DNA from: Hyphomicrobiales bacterium
GTDB lineage: Bacteria; Pseudomonadota; Alphaproteobacteria; Rhizobiales; Rhizobiaceae
DNA: 64,000 bases
Assembly (NCBI GenBank): GCA_900472395.1
Contig: UCHV01000003.1
Coordinates: 1 to 64,000, forward strand
Direction of reading: 5' to 3'
In this document: positions 26,580 to 35,795 of the stretch, one piece after another
Layout of the letters: each line of letters starts with the position of its first letter
How positions within the stretch are numbered: the stretch's first letter is position 1
Program-made: the position numbers and the translations under genes
The notes under the pieces: generated by a model
The model's database searches: none
The model's input: the letters and a program-made list of their open reading frames with translations, nothing else
Told to the model about the DNA's origin: nothing

Positions 26580-27551
26580 ATGGTAACCGTCATGGCACAA
26601 TCGAACCATATGGCACACAAGACATCACAGGAAGAGGCGCTTGCCTGGTTCGCGCGGCTGCAATCGGATGACGTCAGTGCCGAGGACTATGCCGCCCATG
26701 AGGCCTGGATGTCGGCCTGTCACGAGAACGCGCGCCAATACCTGAAACTTGCGGCCATGTGGTCCGATATGGATGGCATAGCGGATCCCAGAACGCGGCG
26801 ACTTCGCGTGCGTCGTCAGGCTCGCGCATTTGGCATCGGGCGCAGGTCCTTTTTGACAGGAGGTGCCGCCGCGGCACTCGCCGCAGGGTTCGTGACTGTC
26901 AACGGATTGCCTGATTTTCTGACCGGTGATTACACGACTGCCGTTGCCGAACGCCGAAGCGTCACGTTGTCCGACGGTTCCATCATCGACATGGATGCCG
27001 ACACCAGGATCGCGGTGGACTTCTCGGCCGCGGCGCGCAATCTGCGCCTCAAAAGCGGACGTGCTTCCTTCAAGGTTGCCAAAGACGCGAGCAGACCATT
27101 TTCGGTGTCCGCCGGAAATGGCAAGGCGACCGCACTTGGCACCGAGTTTGTGGTCCACAACAGCGCCGACACCATTACCGTGACTGTCGTGGAAAGCCGG
27201 GTATCCGTGTCTTATCCCGGCGCCAGTTCGACGGTTATCGGTGCGGGAGAAAAAGTCCGCTACGACCTGGCCGGACTGGGTGCTGTAACGGCTGTCGATG
27301 GCGATGCTGAAACGGCGTGGAAGCGCGGCAAGCTGATCTTCGAGGATGTTACGCTCGGTCAGGTGATAGGCGACATAAACCGCTACCGCCGCGGCACGAT
27401 AAGAGTGACGAATAACGATCTGAAGACGCTGCGTGTCAGCGGTATCTTTGACGTGACGCGGCCTGATGCCGTGCTCGAAACCATCACGAAAACACTGCCG
27501 GTCAAGGCGTTTGCGCTAACACGCTACCTGATTTTACTTCATCCCGCCTGA
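26580..27551 (+). CDS. FecR-like anti-sigma/signal-transfer protein
   Basis: A 323-residue FecR family protein: an N-terminal cytoplasmic sigma-binding DUF4880 region (SQEEALAWFARLQSDDVSAED, then WMSACHENARQYLKLAAMWSD) and a membrane segment preceded by a twin-arginine-like motif (GRRSFLTGG, then AAAALAAGF). The periplasmic FecR domain follows (RSVTLSDGSIIDMDADTRIAV) with a C-terminal STN-like region (DVTRPDAVLETITKTLP). It would carry the signal from the loaded TonB receptor to the sigma factor. ATG 26592 is an alternative start. The twin-arginine motif suggests Tat-dependent insertion of the single helix. Confidence 0.87.
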   Translation: MVTVMAQSNHMAHKTSQEEALAWFARLQSDDVSAEDYAAHEAWMSACHENARQYLKLAAMWSDMDGIADPRTRRLRVRRQARAFGIGRRSFLTGGAAAALAAGFVTVNGLPDFLTGDYTTAVAERRSVTLSDGSIIDMDADTRIAVDFSAAARNLRLKSGRASFKVAKDASRPFSVSAGNGKATALGTEFVVHNSADTITVTVVESRVSVSYPGASSTVIGAGEKVRYDLAGLGAVTAVDGDAETAWKRGKLIFEDVTLGQVIGDINRYRRGTIRVTNNDLKTLRVSGIFDVTRPDAVLETITKTLPVKAFALTRYLILLHPA

Positions 27552-27699
27552 GCCGTCATTCAGGGCGCACGCGGCGTGTCGAAAATCATGATAAGTTTTT
27601 TCAACTTTGTGGGTGAGTTATTCCGTATCGAAATCCGTCTTTGTCAGGGGTGGCCGAAAACCATGGTCGCGCATGTGCAAGCAGGAGTTTGACGGGGTA

Positions 27700-30426
27700 A
27701 TGACAAGCAAGCCGCGAAAGCGTAATCGGTTCAGGTCGGGGCTGGGCAGCCTTGGAATTGTATTGTGGGCGACAGTTGCCATCATGCCGGCCGAGGCACA
27801 AAATGGCGGACAGCAAGCCGTCGTGCATAAAATTCCAGGCGGAGCCCTGGGAACCGCCATATCCCGATTTGGCGATACGGCCGGATTGCAGATCCTCTAT
27901 CCGGCGGACCTTGTTCGCAACAAGAAGACCAACGGTATTTCGGGCCAGTTTACATCGCAGCAGGCGCTGGACAGACTGCTCGAAGGAACCGGGTTGAGTT
28001 ACCGGTTCACGGATGCCCAAACGGTTACGATTATGGACCCTGCGGCGGCAAACATCGGTGTTGATGCCGATGGCTCGACCTTGCTCGACCCGATCTCGGT
28101 CACAACCGCGCGCAACAGGAACAGGATCGACACGCTTGGCGGTCTGGCGGACGAAGATGCAAATTATCGAAATGCCGGCAGCAGCGCATTTCTGGATGAA
28201 CGGAAGGTTCAGCGTTTCCGCGGTTCGTCTACCGGCGATTTCATAAAGGGTACGCCTGGCGTCTTGACTGGTGACAACCGCAACAGCGGCGCTATCGACG
28301 TAAACGCCCGCGGCATGCAGGGGTTTGGCCGCGTGCCCGTCGTCATCGATGGCACCATGCAGCAGAACACCGTTTATCGCGGCTATTCCGGCGTTGCATC
28401 GCGCAATTATGTCGATCCCGACATGGTTGGTGGCGTGGTCATCGAAAAAGGCCCTTCGGCGAGTGTCTACGGCGTTGGAGCGACCGGCGGGTTGGTTCGC
28501 ATGGAGACGCTCAACGCCAGCGACATCATCAAGGACGACAAGAACTGGGGCATCCGGGTGAGGGGTGGCATGATGAGCAACACCTCCACACCGCCCGCGG
28601 TCGGCACGCCGGGCGGCTACGCCCCGATGGGGAAATCGCGTTTCCGTACAGGCTGCAACTATACCTGCACCATCGAAACCATACCGGACAATCTGCTTTC
28701 GGGCAGCAGTCATGGCATGGATCGCCCTTCATTCCTGAAACCGACATCCGGTTCCGGCAGTGTGGCGTTCGCGGCGCGCAATGACATGTTCGAGGTGACG
28801 GCTGCCTATGCCAAGCGCAAAACCGGCAATTATTATGCCGGCACCAACGGCCGGACACCGGCCCTGACGGAATCCCATGAACAGGTCATCCGTCCGGCAT
28901 CGGGCCGCAGGCCCGAACAGATCACGGATTACACGGTTTATTCGCTGAACGGCCTCAACCGCTACCGGGGCGGGGAGGAAGTGCTCAACACCTCGCAGGA
29001 CAACACGTCCTATCTTCTGAAATCCAAGCTGGAGCTCGATGGCGGCCACACGTTCGACCTCAGCTACATGCGCTATCAGAGCGAGTTCGGAGAGATGATG
29101 CCTTCGGTGATCATCCGCTTCGACGGTGCCACGCAGGCGCCGCTCAGCGAAGTGAAGGTCGATACCTATCGCGCCGGTTACAAATGGAACCCGGAGGAGA
29201 ACGACTGGATCAATCTCAAGGCCAATATCTGGACGACCAACACCGACACCCACATCCTCACGCCCTATGCCTTCAGTCTGGGTGGTGCAGTGGTGAATAT
29301 CCCGCAGGATTATTGGGATATCGCCAAGCGTTATGGCAGCGACATCGTGAATACATCCGAGTTGAATACGGACTGGGGGCAATTCGATATCTCGGTCGGC
29401 GGGTCATTTGTCTATGAAACCATCGAGCCGGCCCCCGGCAGGATCAACGTAAACTCCAATAATCTCCTGGCGTCGCGCGATGGTTGGCGCAAGGAAGCCA
29501 GCACATTCATGGCCGGCGAATGGAAGCCCACCGATTGGCTGAAATTCGATGCCGCCACGCGCTATACGTGGACGCAGTCCTACGACAACAACACCAATTA
29601 TGGCTCGACCTTGCACAACGAGGAAAAGAACAGTGGCTGGGCACCGATGGTGGGCGCAACCATCGAACCGTGGGATGGCGTGCAGTTTTATACAAAATAT
29701 GCGGAAGCCATTCGCTCCCCCAGCCTTTTCGAATCGACCACTGGTTTTTCCTTCAACACCGATCCACTCGTCGGTGTGCGGCCTGAACGCTCCCGCAATA
29801 CGGAATTCGGCGTCAATATTCTTCAGGAAGACCTGCTGCTCTCCGGCGACAAGTTCAGGTTCAAGGCCTCGTATTTCAACAATGACGTCAAGGATTACCT
29901 GTCTCGTACGAACTATCCCAACGTGTCGGTCAGAAACATCGACCGCGCCTTGTTCCGCGGCTTCGAGGCATCGGTCGGTTACGATGTCGGCTGGGGTTAT
30001 GTCGATCTCGGCGGTATCATCTACGACAAGACCGAGTTCTGCACGCAGGAAAGCAGGGGCATGAACTGCCTCTCGTCAGGCATTCAGAACGGCTACGCGC
30101 AGCTGCATCTGCCGCCACGCAAGAGTGCAACGCTGACAGCCGGTGTGCGGATGTTGGACGATGCGTTGGAGGCAGGCGGACGCGTGACCTATGTCGGCGA
30201 CCGCGGGATCATGTCCGCCAACGAAACCGGCGGTTACACCACTGTCGTCAATTGGGAGAAATACGCATTGGTGGACCTGTTCGCCAGCTACAAGGTCAAC
30301 GACAGCGTAAACATAGACGTCGCCATCGATAACGTTACGGATGTCTATTACATGGATGCGCTCACCCTTGGCCTCATGCCCTCTCCCGGCCGGACCTTCC
30401 GTCTCAACATGACAGCGAAGTTCTGA
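27700..30426 (+). CDS. TonB-dependent siderophore receptor with signalling (STN) domain
   Basis: A 908-residue outer-membrane receptor. From ATG 27700 it has a basic N-terminus and signal peptide (GLGSLGIVLWATVAIMPAEAQ). An STN domain follows (about 42-105; KIPGGALGTAISRFGDTAG), which relays ligand binding to FecR. The plug comes next (GDFIKGTPGVLTGDNRNSGA; VIEKGPSASVYGVGATGG), then a 22-strand-type barrel ending SPGRTFRLNMTAKF with terminal Phe. A longer TTG-initiated frame from 27607 lacks a good ribosome-binding site. The ligand is unknown; a ferric siderophore is likely from the FecIR context and iron operator. Confidence 0.9.
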   Translation: MTSKPRKRNRFRSGLGSLGIVLWATVAIMPAEAQNGGQQAVVHKIPGGALGTAISRFGDTAGLQILYPADLVRNKKTNGISGQFTSQQALDRLLEGTGLSYRFTDAQTVTIMDPAAANIGVDADGSTLLDPISVTTARNRNRIDTLGGLADEDANYRNAGSSAFLDERKVQRFRGSSTGDFIKGTPGVLTGDNRNSGAIDVNARGMQGFGRVPVVIDGTMQQNTVYRGYSGVASRNYVDPDMVGGVVIEKGPSASVYGVGATGGLVRMETLNASDIIKDDKNWGIRVRGGMMSNTSTPPAVGTPGGYAPMGKSRFRTGCNYTCTIETIPDNLLSGSSHGMDRPSFLKPTSGSGSVAFAARNDMFEVTAAYAKRKTGNYYAGTNGRTPALTESHEQVIRPASGRRPEQITDYTVYSLNGLNRYRGGEEVLNTSQDNTSYLLKSKLELDGGHTFDLSYMRYQSEFGEMMPSVIIRFDGATQAPLSEVKVDTYRAGYKWNPEENDWINLKANIWTTNTDTHILTPYAFSLGGAVVNIPQDYWDIAKRYGSDIVNTSELNTDWGQFDISVGGSFVYETIEPAPGRINVNSNNLLASRDGWRKEASTFMAGEWKPTDWLKFDAATRYTWTQSYDNNTNYGSTLHNEEKNSGWAPMVGATIEPWDGVQFYTKYAEAIRSPSLFESTTGFSFNTDPLVGVRPERSRNTEFGVNILQEDLLLSGDKFRFKASYFNNDVKDYLSRTNYPNVSVRNIDRALFRGFEASVGYDVGWGYVDLGGIIYDKTEFCTQESRGMNCLSSGIQNGYAQLHLPPRKSATLTAGVRMLDDALEAGGRVTYVGDRGIMSANETGGYTTVVNWEKYALVDLFASYKVNDSVNIDVAIDNVTDVYYMDALTLGLMPSPGRTFRLNMTAKF

Positions 30427-30497
30427 TGTCACATTGCCTGCAACGCGCTTCGGGCAACCTGGCCGAAGCTGCTTTTGGCAGGCGAATAAGCGGATCA

Positions 30498-30528
30498 GTC
30501 CCGACACGCGAAAGTGGCGTGTCGGGAC
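30498..30528. terminator. 12-bp hairpin after the TonB receptor gene
   Basis: GTCCCGACACGC (30498-30509) pairs perfectly with 30517-30528 around a seven-base loop, between the convergent receptor and MFS genes. No T-run follows, so Rho-independent activity is uncertain. Confidence 0.55.
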
Positions 30529-30658
30529 GTTGCTACTCATTGCCGGTGACCGGCCCGCGCTGCGGGCCGATCTTGTTGACGGTTCATCGAGGCATCGCGC
30601 AGCCATCAGTTCTATCGGAGATGAGTTTCACCTCTCTGTTGATGCCAATAGCACCCGG

Positions 30659-31867
30659 TTACTTGTGGCTATCCTCGATTTTCGGAAGGAACCAGGCGAA
30701 GAGACCCGCGAGCGGCAGGAATGAGCAGATCGTGTAGACCATTTCCACGCCATAGGAATCCGCGAGAACACCCAGAAGTGCTGCTGCGATGCCTCCAAGC
30801 CCGAAGTTCAATCCGTAGAAAAGCCCGCCGATCAAGCCAATGCGGTTCGGCATGAGTTCCATCGCGTATATCAGGATCGATGCGAAAGCGCTGGCCATTA
30901 TGAGGTTGATCATCACGGTCAGTATGCCGGTCCAGAACAGATCCACATGCGGAAGGATCAGCGTCAACGGAAGCGGACCGAGGATCGAAATCCAGATGAT
31001 CCGGTAGCGGCCGATCCTGTCGCCGACGATCCCGCCAATCAGCGCGCCTGCGGCCGATGCGAGAAGGAAGATGAACAGCATCATCTGCGCTGAGGGGATG
31101 GACAGGTCGAACTTCTCGATGAGGTAGAAGGTATAAAACGAACGGAAACTTTCCCCGTAGGCGTTCTTGGTGAACATCAGGAATGTCAGGACGATCATGG
31201 CAACAACGATTGTCGCTGTTGCGTGACGTGGGGCACCGTCGGAATGTTTGCTGCTGGCGCGGTTTGCGGCAAACTCGGCGCTGATCTCCCGCTGTTTGCT
31301 GCCGATCCACAAAAGAAGCGCCATGGCCAGCAGCGCGAGCACCGCAAACCACGAAAGGCTGGATTGGCCGAAGGGGACAATGACGATCGCGGCGAAAACG
31401 GGGCCCAGCGCACCACCGGCCTGCCCGCCGACCTGGAACAGACCCTGCGCCAGCCCCTGTCGTCCGCCGGCGGCATAACGCGCCATACGGGTCGCTTCCG
31501 GGTGGAAAATCGAGGAGCCGATGCCGATCAATGCCACCGAGACGAGAATGATGGCGTAGTTGTCGGCGAATGCGAGGCTGAAAATTCCGGACAGAGTGAA
31601 CAGCATGCCCACGACGGGTGAATAGGGTGCCGGATGTTTATCCGTCACCAGCCCGATGGCGGGCTGCAGGAGCGACCCAGCTATCTGGAATGTCATCGTG
31701 ATCATGCCGATCTGCACGAAATCGAGCGCGTAGGCCTCTTTGAGGATCGGATAGGCCGCCGGTATCAGCGATTGCATGAGGTCGTTGAGGAGATGGGTCA
31801 GGCCCAGAACGACGAGAACGGAGAGATAGGTTCTGGAACGCTTCTGCGGGGGGACGGTGACTGTCAT
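30659..31867 (-). CDS. MFS exporter of the fosmidomycin-resistance (Fsr) type
   Basis: A 402-residue major facilitator with 12 predicted helices. The N-terminus (GLTHLLNDLMQSLIPAAYPI, then LKEAYALDFVQIGMITMTFQ) and GIGSSIFHPEATRMARYAAG are characteristic of the Fsr subfamily, named for fosmidomycin efflux in E. coli. Actual substrates of relatives vary. The neighbouring siderophore-receptor operon makes siderophore or toxic-compound export possible, but the gene is convergent with that operon and no iron operator was seen at its promoter. Confidence 0.83.
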   Translation of the reverse strand: MTVTVPPQKRSRTYLSVLVVLGLTHLLNDLMQSLIPAAYPILKEAYALDFVQIGMITMTFQIAGSLLQPAIGLVTDKHPAPYSPVVGMLFTLSGIFSLAFADNYAIILVSVALIGIGSSIFHPEATRMARYAAGGRQGLAQGLFQVGGQAGGALGPVFAAIVIVPFGQSSLSWFAVLALLAMALLLWIGSKQREISAEFAANRASSKHSDGAPRHATATIVVAMIVLTFLMFTKNAYGESFRSFYTFYLIEKFDLSIPSAQMMLFIFLLASAAGALIGGIVGDRIGRYRIIWISILGPLPLTLILPHVDLFWTGILTVMINLIMASAFASILIYAMELMPNRIGLIGGLFYGLNFGLGGIAAALLGVLADSYGVEMVYTICSFLPLAGLFAWFLPKIEDSHK

Positions 31868-32343
31868 GTCTGCTTTCGACTGCGTCTGGAGATATCGATT
31901 ATCGTCGGATTGCGGAGGTCAGGCTGATGCCGGGAATACTGCGTGGATGGAATGCTATTGCACGTTACAGGCGCTGCTGCTGCGAGGCGATTGATGAAAT
32001 CCCATGCCAAGACATGGAACGATTTCGCCGCGGAGAAGGAGCGTGTCATGGTGTGGATATTTTTCAACCTGATTGGTGCGCAAAGCAAGAGCGGTGTCGG
32101 CAATATCAGACCTGTTCGCGTCCATGTTTTCTTTGTCCCGCTTGATGCCTGATGCTGCGGGCGGGCACGCATTTTACACGCCGCATCACTTGTGAGTGAC
32201 GCCCTTGTCCCGCCGCTTTTATGGGATTACCGATATAGTTGAATTGATACACCGATGGTCGACAATAGCAACGAGCCTTACCGGCGGAATCCCACAAAAA
32301 CTCCGGCCGTGAACTGCAGCAGAAAGAGACTGGAGTATCGGCA
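31868..32343. other. Intergenic region between the MFS gene and msrB
   Basis: A 476-base gap between divergent genes. A 69-codon open frame at 31943-32152 has no recognisable homology and an unconvincing composition, so I do not call it. The region probably holds the two promoters; no clear operator was recognised. Confidence 0.4.
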
Positions 32344-32829
32344 ATGATCAACAGACGATCACTTTTGGGCAGCGCCATATGCGGCGTCGTAGCGTTTCCG
32401 CTGGGCGTGGGGCGCGCCTTCGCTGCGTCGGGTTCGTTTCCCTTGGCGCTGAGCGATGAGGAGTGGCGCAAGCGCCTCACGCCAGATCAGTACAAGGTCC
32501 TGCGCGAGGAGGGCACCGAATATCCCGGCTCGAGCCCGCTTCTGCATGAAAAGCGGCGTGGAAATTTCGCCTGCGCGGGTTGCGATCAGGAAGCCTTTTC
32601 ATCGACCACGAAGTTCGAAAGCGGAACGGGCTGGCCGAGTTTCTGGGCGCCACTGGATGACAGGGTCGGCACCACGCAGGACAACTCGGCCGGAATGGTG
32701 CGGACGGAGGTGCATTGCGCGCGCTGCGGCGGCCACCTCGGCCACGTGTTTGACGATGGCCCCAGGCCGACCGGGCTTCGTTATTGCCTGAATGGCGTGG
32801 CCCTCAAGTTTCATCCAACGTCGGCCTGA
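32344..32829 (+). CDS. msrB: Exported methionine-R-sulfoxide reductase
   Basis: A 161-residue MsrB reducing the R-epimer of methionine sulfoxide. A twin-arginine signal (NRRSLLGSAI, then GVVAFPLGVGRAFA) sends it to the periplasm, unusual compared with the cytoplasmic enzyme. The catalytic domain is complete: two zinc CxxC pairs (CAGC and CARC), the fold motif FESGTGWPSFW, the HxxHxF-like LGHVFDDGP, and the catalytic Cys in GLRYCLNGVAL. First gene of a three-gene set with a DsbD/thioredoxin protein and MsrA, all exported or membrane bound. Confidence 0.93.
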   Translation: MINRRSLLGSAICGVVAFPLGVGRAFAASGSFPLALSDEEWRKRLTPDQYKVLREEGTEYPGSSPLLHEKRRGNFACAGCDQEAFSSTTKFESGTGWPSFWAPLDDRVGTTQDNSAGMVRTEVHCARCGGHLGHVFDDGPRPTGLRYCLNGVALKFHPTSA

Positions 32830-32847
32830 CCGACAGGGAACATATCA

Positions 32848-34770
32848 ATGCTGCTTCTTCTCCTGGCCTATCTCGGTGGTGTGCTGACCATCGTCAGTCC
32901 GTGCATCCTGCCGGTCCTGCCTTTCGTTTTCGCGCGCGCCGGAAAGCCGTTCTTGTCGAGCACATTGCCGATGCTGGCCGGCATGGCGGCGACTTTCGCC
33001 GCAGTGGCGACATTGGCGGCTGTCGGCGGCGGATGGGCTGTTGAGGCGAACGAGTATGGACGGATTGCCGCCGTCACGCTGTTGGCCGTCTTCGGTCTGT
33101 TCCTGCTTTTTCCATCCTTGTCCGAAAGGTTCACCCGGCCGCTGGTGGCGCTCGGTGCGCGATTGTCTCAATCCGCCGACAGGGAAACCAGCACCGGTTC
33201 GGCCATTGCCGGCTCGCTGATCCTCGGCGTTGCCACAGGCCTGCTCTGGGCACCATGCGCCGGGCCGGTTCTCGGCCTCATCCTCACCGGTGCTGCGCTC
33301 CAGGGGGCGAATGTCGGAACCTCGCTGCTTTTGCTTGCCTATGCGCTGGGTGCTGCGACATCACTAGCGCTTGCTCTGGCTGTCGGCGGACGGGTTTTCC
33401 AGGCAATGAAACGTTCGCTTGGGGCCGGCGAATGGCTTAGGCGTGGCTTGGGCGCGGCCGTTCTGGTCGCTGTCGCGGCAATCGGCCTCGGTCTCGATAC
33501 TGGTTTTCTCACGCAGGCATCCCTGGCCAGCACATCGGCGCTTGAACAGAAGCTGATCGATGGCTTGGGCGGCAGGCCTGGCCAGGGCGTTGCCGCAGGC
33601 GGGGCGATGACGCCATCGGTGGTGATGCCGAAAGACGGCATGCAGGGCGGGGCGATGATGGCGGGTAACAACCAGATGATGATGCAGGCCAATCCCGCCA
33701 TGCAGGGGAATGCGCCGGCCATGATGTCCGGTAATTCCGCAATGATGGGCGGCTCCAACGCAATGATGATGCAGGGCAATCCGGCTGCATCGGCCGCGCA
33801 GGCGCTGCCGGTGGAAAACATCGTGCCGTTGCTGACCGGAGCGGTCGAGTGGTTGAATTCCGATCCGCTCACCATGGATCAGCTAAAAGGCAAGGTCGTT
33901 CTTGTCGATTTCTGGACCTATTCCTGCATCAACTGCCTGCGCGCCATCCCTTATGTCCGCGCCTGGGCGGAAAAATACAAGGATCAGGGTCTGGTGGTCA
34001 TCGGTGTGCATGCGCCTGAGTTTGCATTCGAGAAACGCATCGACAATGTGAAGAAGGCGACCGCCGACCTCGATATCGGTTACCCCGTTGCGGTCGACAA
34101 CAATTACGCAATCTGGCGAGCGTTCAACAATCAATATTGGCCGGCGCATTATTTCATCGATGCCATGGGGCAGGTTCGCCACCATCATTTCGGCGAGGGC
34201 GAATACGAAACCTCGGAACGAGTGATCCAGCAGCTTTTGGCAGAGGCCGGCAGCACCGATGTCGGCTCCGATGTCGTTGCCGTCAAGGCGACCGGTGCGC
34301 AAGCGGCCTCCGATACCGCCGACATCCAGTCGCCGGAAACTTATGTCGGTTATGATCGCGCCCAGAACTTCATTGGCGAAGGCGGCCTCGTCAACGACAA
34401 GCCGCATGCCTATCTCGAGGAAAAGCCGCGCCGCAACGATTGGGGCCTGACGGGAAACTGGACCGTGGGGGCCGAACATGCCGCCCTCAACGATGGCGGA
34501 GGCAGCATCTATTATCGTTTCCGGGCGCGCGACCTGCATCTCGTGCTTGGACCCGGTGCGAACGGCAAGCCGGTTCGCTTCCAGGTGACCATCGACGGCA
34601 AACCGCCACGCGGCGACCATGGCATGGATGTCGATGCCGATGGCAACGGTACGATCACCGAGCAAAGGCTCTATCAGTTGCTTCGCCAGAACGGGCCTGT
34701 CGAAGACCATACATTCGAAATCCGCTTTCTGGACGCCGGTCCCGAGGCTTACGCATTCACCTTCGGTTGA
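32848..34770 (+). CDS. DipZ-like membrane thiol reductase with methionine-rich linker
   Basis: A 640-residue protein with three parts. Residues 1 to about 245 are a CcdA/DsbD-type membrane domain (YLGGVLTIVSPCILPVLPFV and TGLLWAPCAGPVLGLI, each with a redox Cys). About 330-470 is a TlpA-like thioredoxin domain (VDFWTYSCINCLRAIPYV, CxxC). About 480-640 is the DipZ C-terminal domain. Between the first two lies a striking linker, about residues 254-311, with 16 methionines in 58 residues. It would carry electrons from cytoplasmic thioredoxin to the neighbouring MsrA and MsrB. The linker may act as an oxidant sink and MsrAB substrate, or bind Cu(I); both are inferences. Confidence 0.88.
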   Translation: MLLLLLAYLGGVLTIVSPCILPVLPFVFARAGKPFLSSTLPMLAGMAATFAAVATLAAVGGGWAVEANEYGRIAAVTLLAVFGLFLLFPSLSERFTRPLVALGARLSQSADRETSTGSAIAGSLILGVATGLLWAPCAGPVLGLILTGAALQGANVGTSLLLLAYALGAATSLALALAVGGRVFQAMKRSLGAGEWLRRGLGAAVLVAVAAIGLGLDTGFLTQASLASTSALEQKLIDGLGGRPGQGVAAGGAMTPSVVMPKDGMQGGAMMAGNNQMMMQANPAMQGNAPAMMSGNSAMMGGSNAMMMQGNPAASAAQALPVENIVPLLTGAVEWLNSDPLTMDQLKGKVVLVDFWTYSCINCLRAIPYVRAWAEKYKDQGLVVIGVHAPEFAFEKRIDNVKKATADLDIGYPVAVDNNYAIWRAFNNQYWPAHYFIDAMGQVRHHHFGEGEYETSERVIQQLLAEAGSTDVGSDVVAVKATGAQAASDTADIQSPETYVGYDRAQNFIGEGGLVNDKPHAYLEEKPRRNDWGLTGNWTVGAEHAALNDGGGSIYYRFRARDLHLVLGPGANGKPVRFQVTIDGKPPRGDHGMDVDADGNGTITEQRLYQLLRQNGPVEDHTFEIRFLDAGPEAYAFTFG

Positions 34771-34782
34771 GAGGAAGATGTC

Positions 34783-35505
34783 ATGGCACGCATGTATTTC
34801 TGGAGAGCGTCAACGATAAGGTCCGCTATCGGCGCCGTCGTACTGATCTCAGGTATGGGGTTTGCGCACAGGCAGGCCATGGCGCAAGAAGGCATCGCTC
34901 TGCCGACCCCTGCAATCGACATCGCGCCGGGCGCAGCGGCGACGCAGACGGCCGTGTTCGCCGGCGGCTGCTTCTGGGGCGTACAAGGCGTTTTCCAGCA
35001 TGTTGCCGGCGTCAAGAATGCGGTTTCCGGTTATGCCGGTGGCACGAAGGAAATGGCGCAATACGAAATGGTAGGCAGCGGCAGGACAGGCCATGCCGAG
35101 GCGGTAAAGGTCACCTACGACCCGAAAACGGTAACCTACGGCCATCTGCTGCAGATTTATTTTTCCGTTGCCCACGATCCCACGGAGTTGAACCGCCAGG
35201 GGCCCGATACCGGCACCCAGTACCGCTCGGCAGTTTTCCCTGCAAACGAGGAGCAGGGCAGGGTGGCGAAAGCCTATATCGATCAGCTCAACAAGGCGCG
35301 CATTCATGATGCGGCCATCGTCACAACGATCGAACCCGGTCACACCTTCTTCAACGCAGAAGCCTATCATCAGGATTTTCTGACGAAGAACCCGACCTAT
35401 CCCTACATCGTCTACAACGACCTTCCCAAGATCGAAAACCTGAAAAAACTGTTCCCGGGTGATTATCGCGAAAAGCCGGTTCTGGTTGCAGCCAGCGGCC
35501 TTTAA
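34783..35505 (+). CDS. msrA: Exported methionine-S-sulfoxide reductase
   Basis: A 240-residue MsrA for the S-epimer of methionine sulfoxide. An N-terminal signal or anchor (TIRSAIGAVVLISGMGFAHRQAMAQ) makes it periplasmic. The catalytic motif GGCFWGVQGVF, substrate-pocket residues in YAGG and the later QYRSAVFP are all present, along with EAYHQDF; the tail lacks an obvious resolving-Cys pair, so electrons probably reach it directly from the TlpA-like domain of the upstream protein. It starts 12 bases after that gene. Together the three genes form a self-contained periplasmic methionine repair pathway. Confidence 0.93.
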   Translation: MARMYFWRASTIRSAIGAVVLISGMGFAHRQAMAQEGIALPTPAIDIAPGAAATQTAVFAGGCFWGVQGVFQHVAGVKNAVSGYAGGTKEMAQYEMVGSGRTGHAEAVKVTYDPKTVTYGHLLQIYFSVAHDPTELNRQGPDTGTQYRSAVFPANEEQGRVAKAYIDQLNKARIHDAAIVTTIEPGHTFFNAEAYHQDFLTKNPTYPYIVYNDLPKIENLKKLFPGDYREKPVLVAASGL

Positions 35506-35623
35506 GTTAGCTCGGGTATTCGGCTTCAGCGAAGCTGGGGCCGCTTTAGTGTGGCCGAGCCGGCTCTTGGACGGGGACGTATGACCTAAAGACATTCAAC
35601 GGCAATGCAAAGTGATTGCGTCA

Positions 35624-35675
35624 ATCGATATATTTTGCAAAACATATCGATATGGTGACACCCGGTGATCGATAT
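35624..35675. promoter_or_regulatory. 28-bp near-perfect palindrome and repeated ATCGATAT octamer
   Basis: ATCGATAT (35624-35631) and ATATCGAT (35644-35651) flank the self-complementary core TTTTGCAAAA; only one base pair (35632/35643) breaks a 28-bp palindrome. The octamer recurs at 35668-35675. The layout suggests a dimeric repressor operator for an unknown regulator, possibly a promoter of the downstream ligD. Confidence 0.5.
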
Positions 35676-35760
35676 CGCATTGACCAACGTGGTGAACATG
35701 CAGATCCGACAATGTCCCTGTCGGATACCAATGACGAAGCGATTGTGGCGTCATTGACGT

Positions 35761-35795
35761 GTGAGCCGGAGGTCCCTCTTTAGCCTCCGGCTCAC
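35761..35795. terminator. 12-bp perfect hairpin between msrA and ligD
   Basis: GTGAGCCGGAGG (35761-35772) pairs with 35784-35795 around 11 bases. It is followed by five A and no T-run, so it is a possible but atypical terminator of the msr operon, 255 bases after msrA. Confidence 0.4.

Noticed and set aside
31943..32152. Possible 69-residue gene between the MFS gene and msrB
   Set aside because: No ribosome-binding site of note, no homology recognised and a competing frame of equal length in the same place.
35761..35795. Classical Rho-independent terminator for the msr operon
   Set aside because: The stem is perfect but followed by A, not T, and lies 255 bases past the stop; kept only as a low-confidence hairpin.
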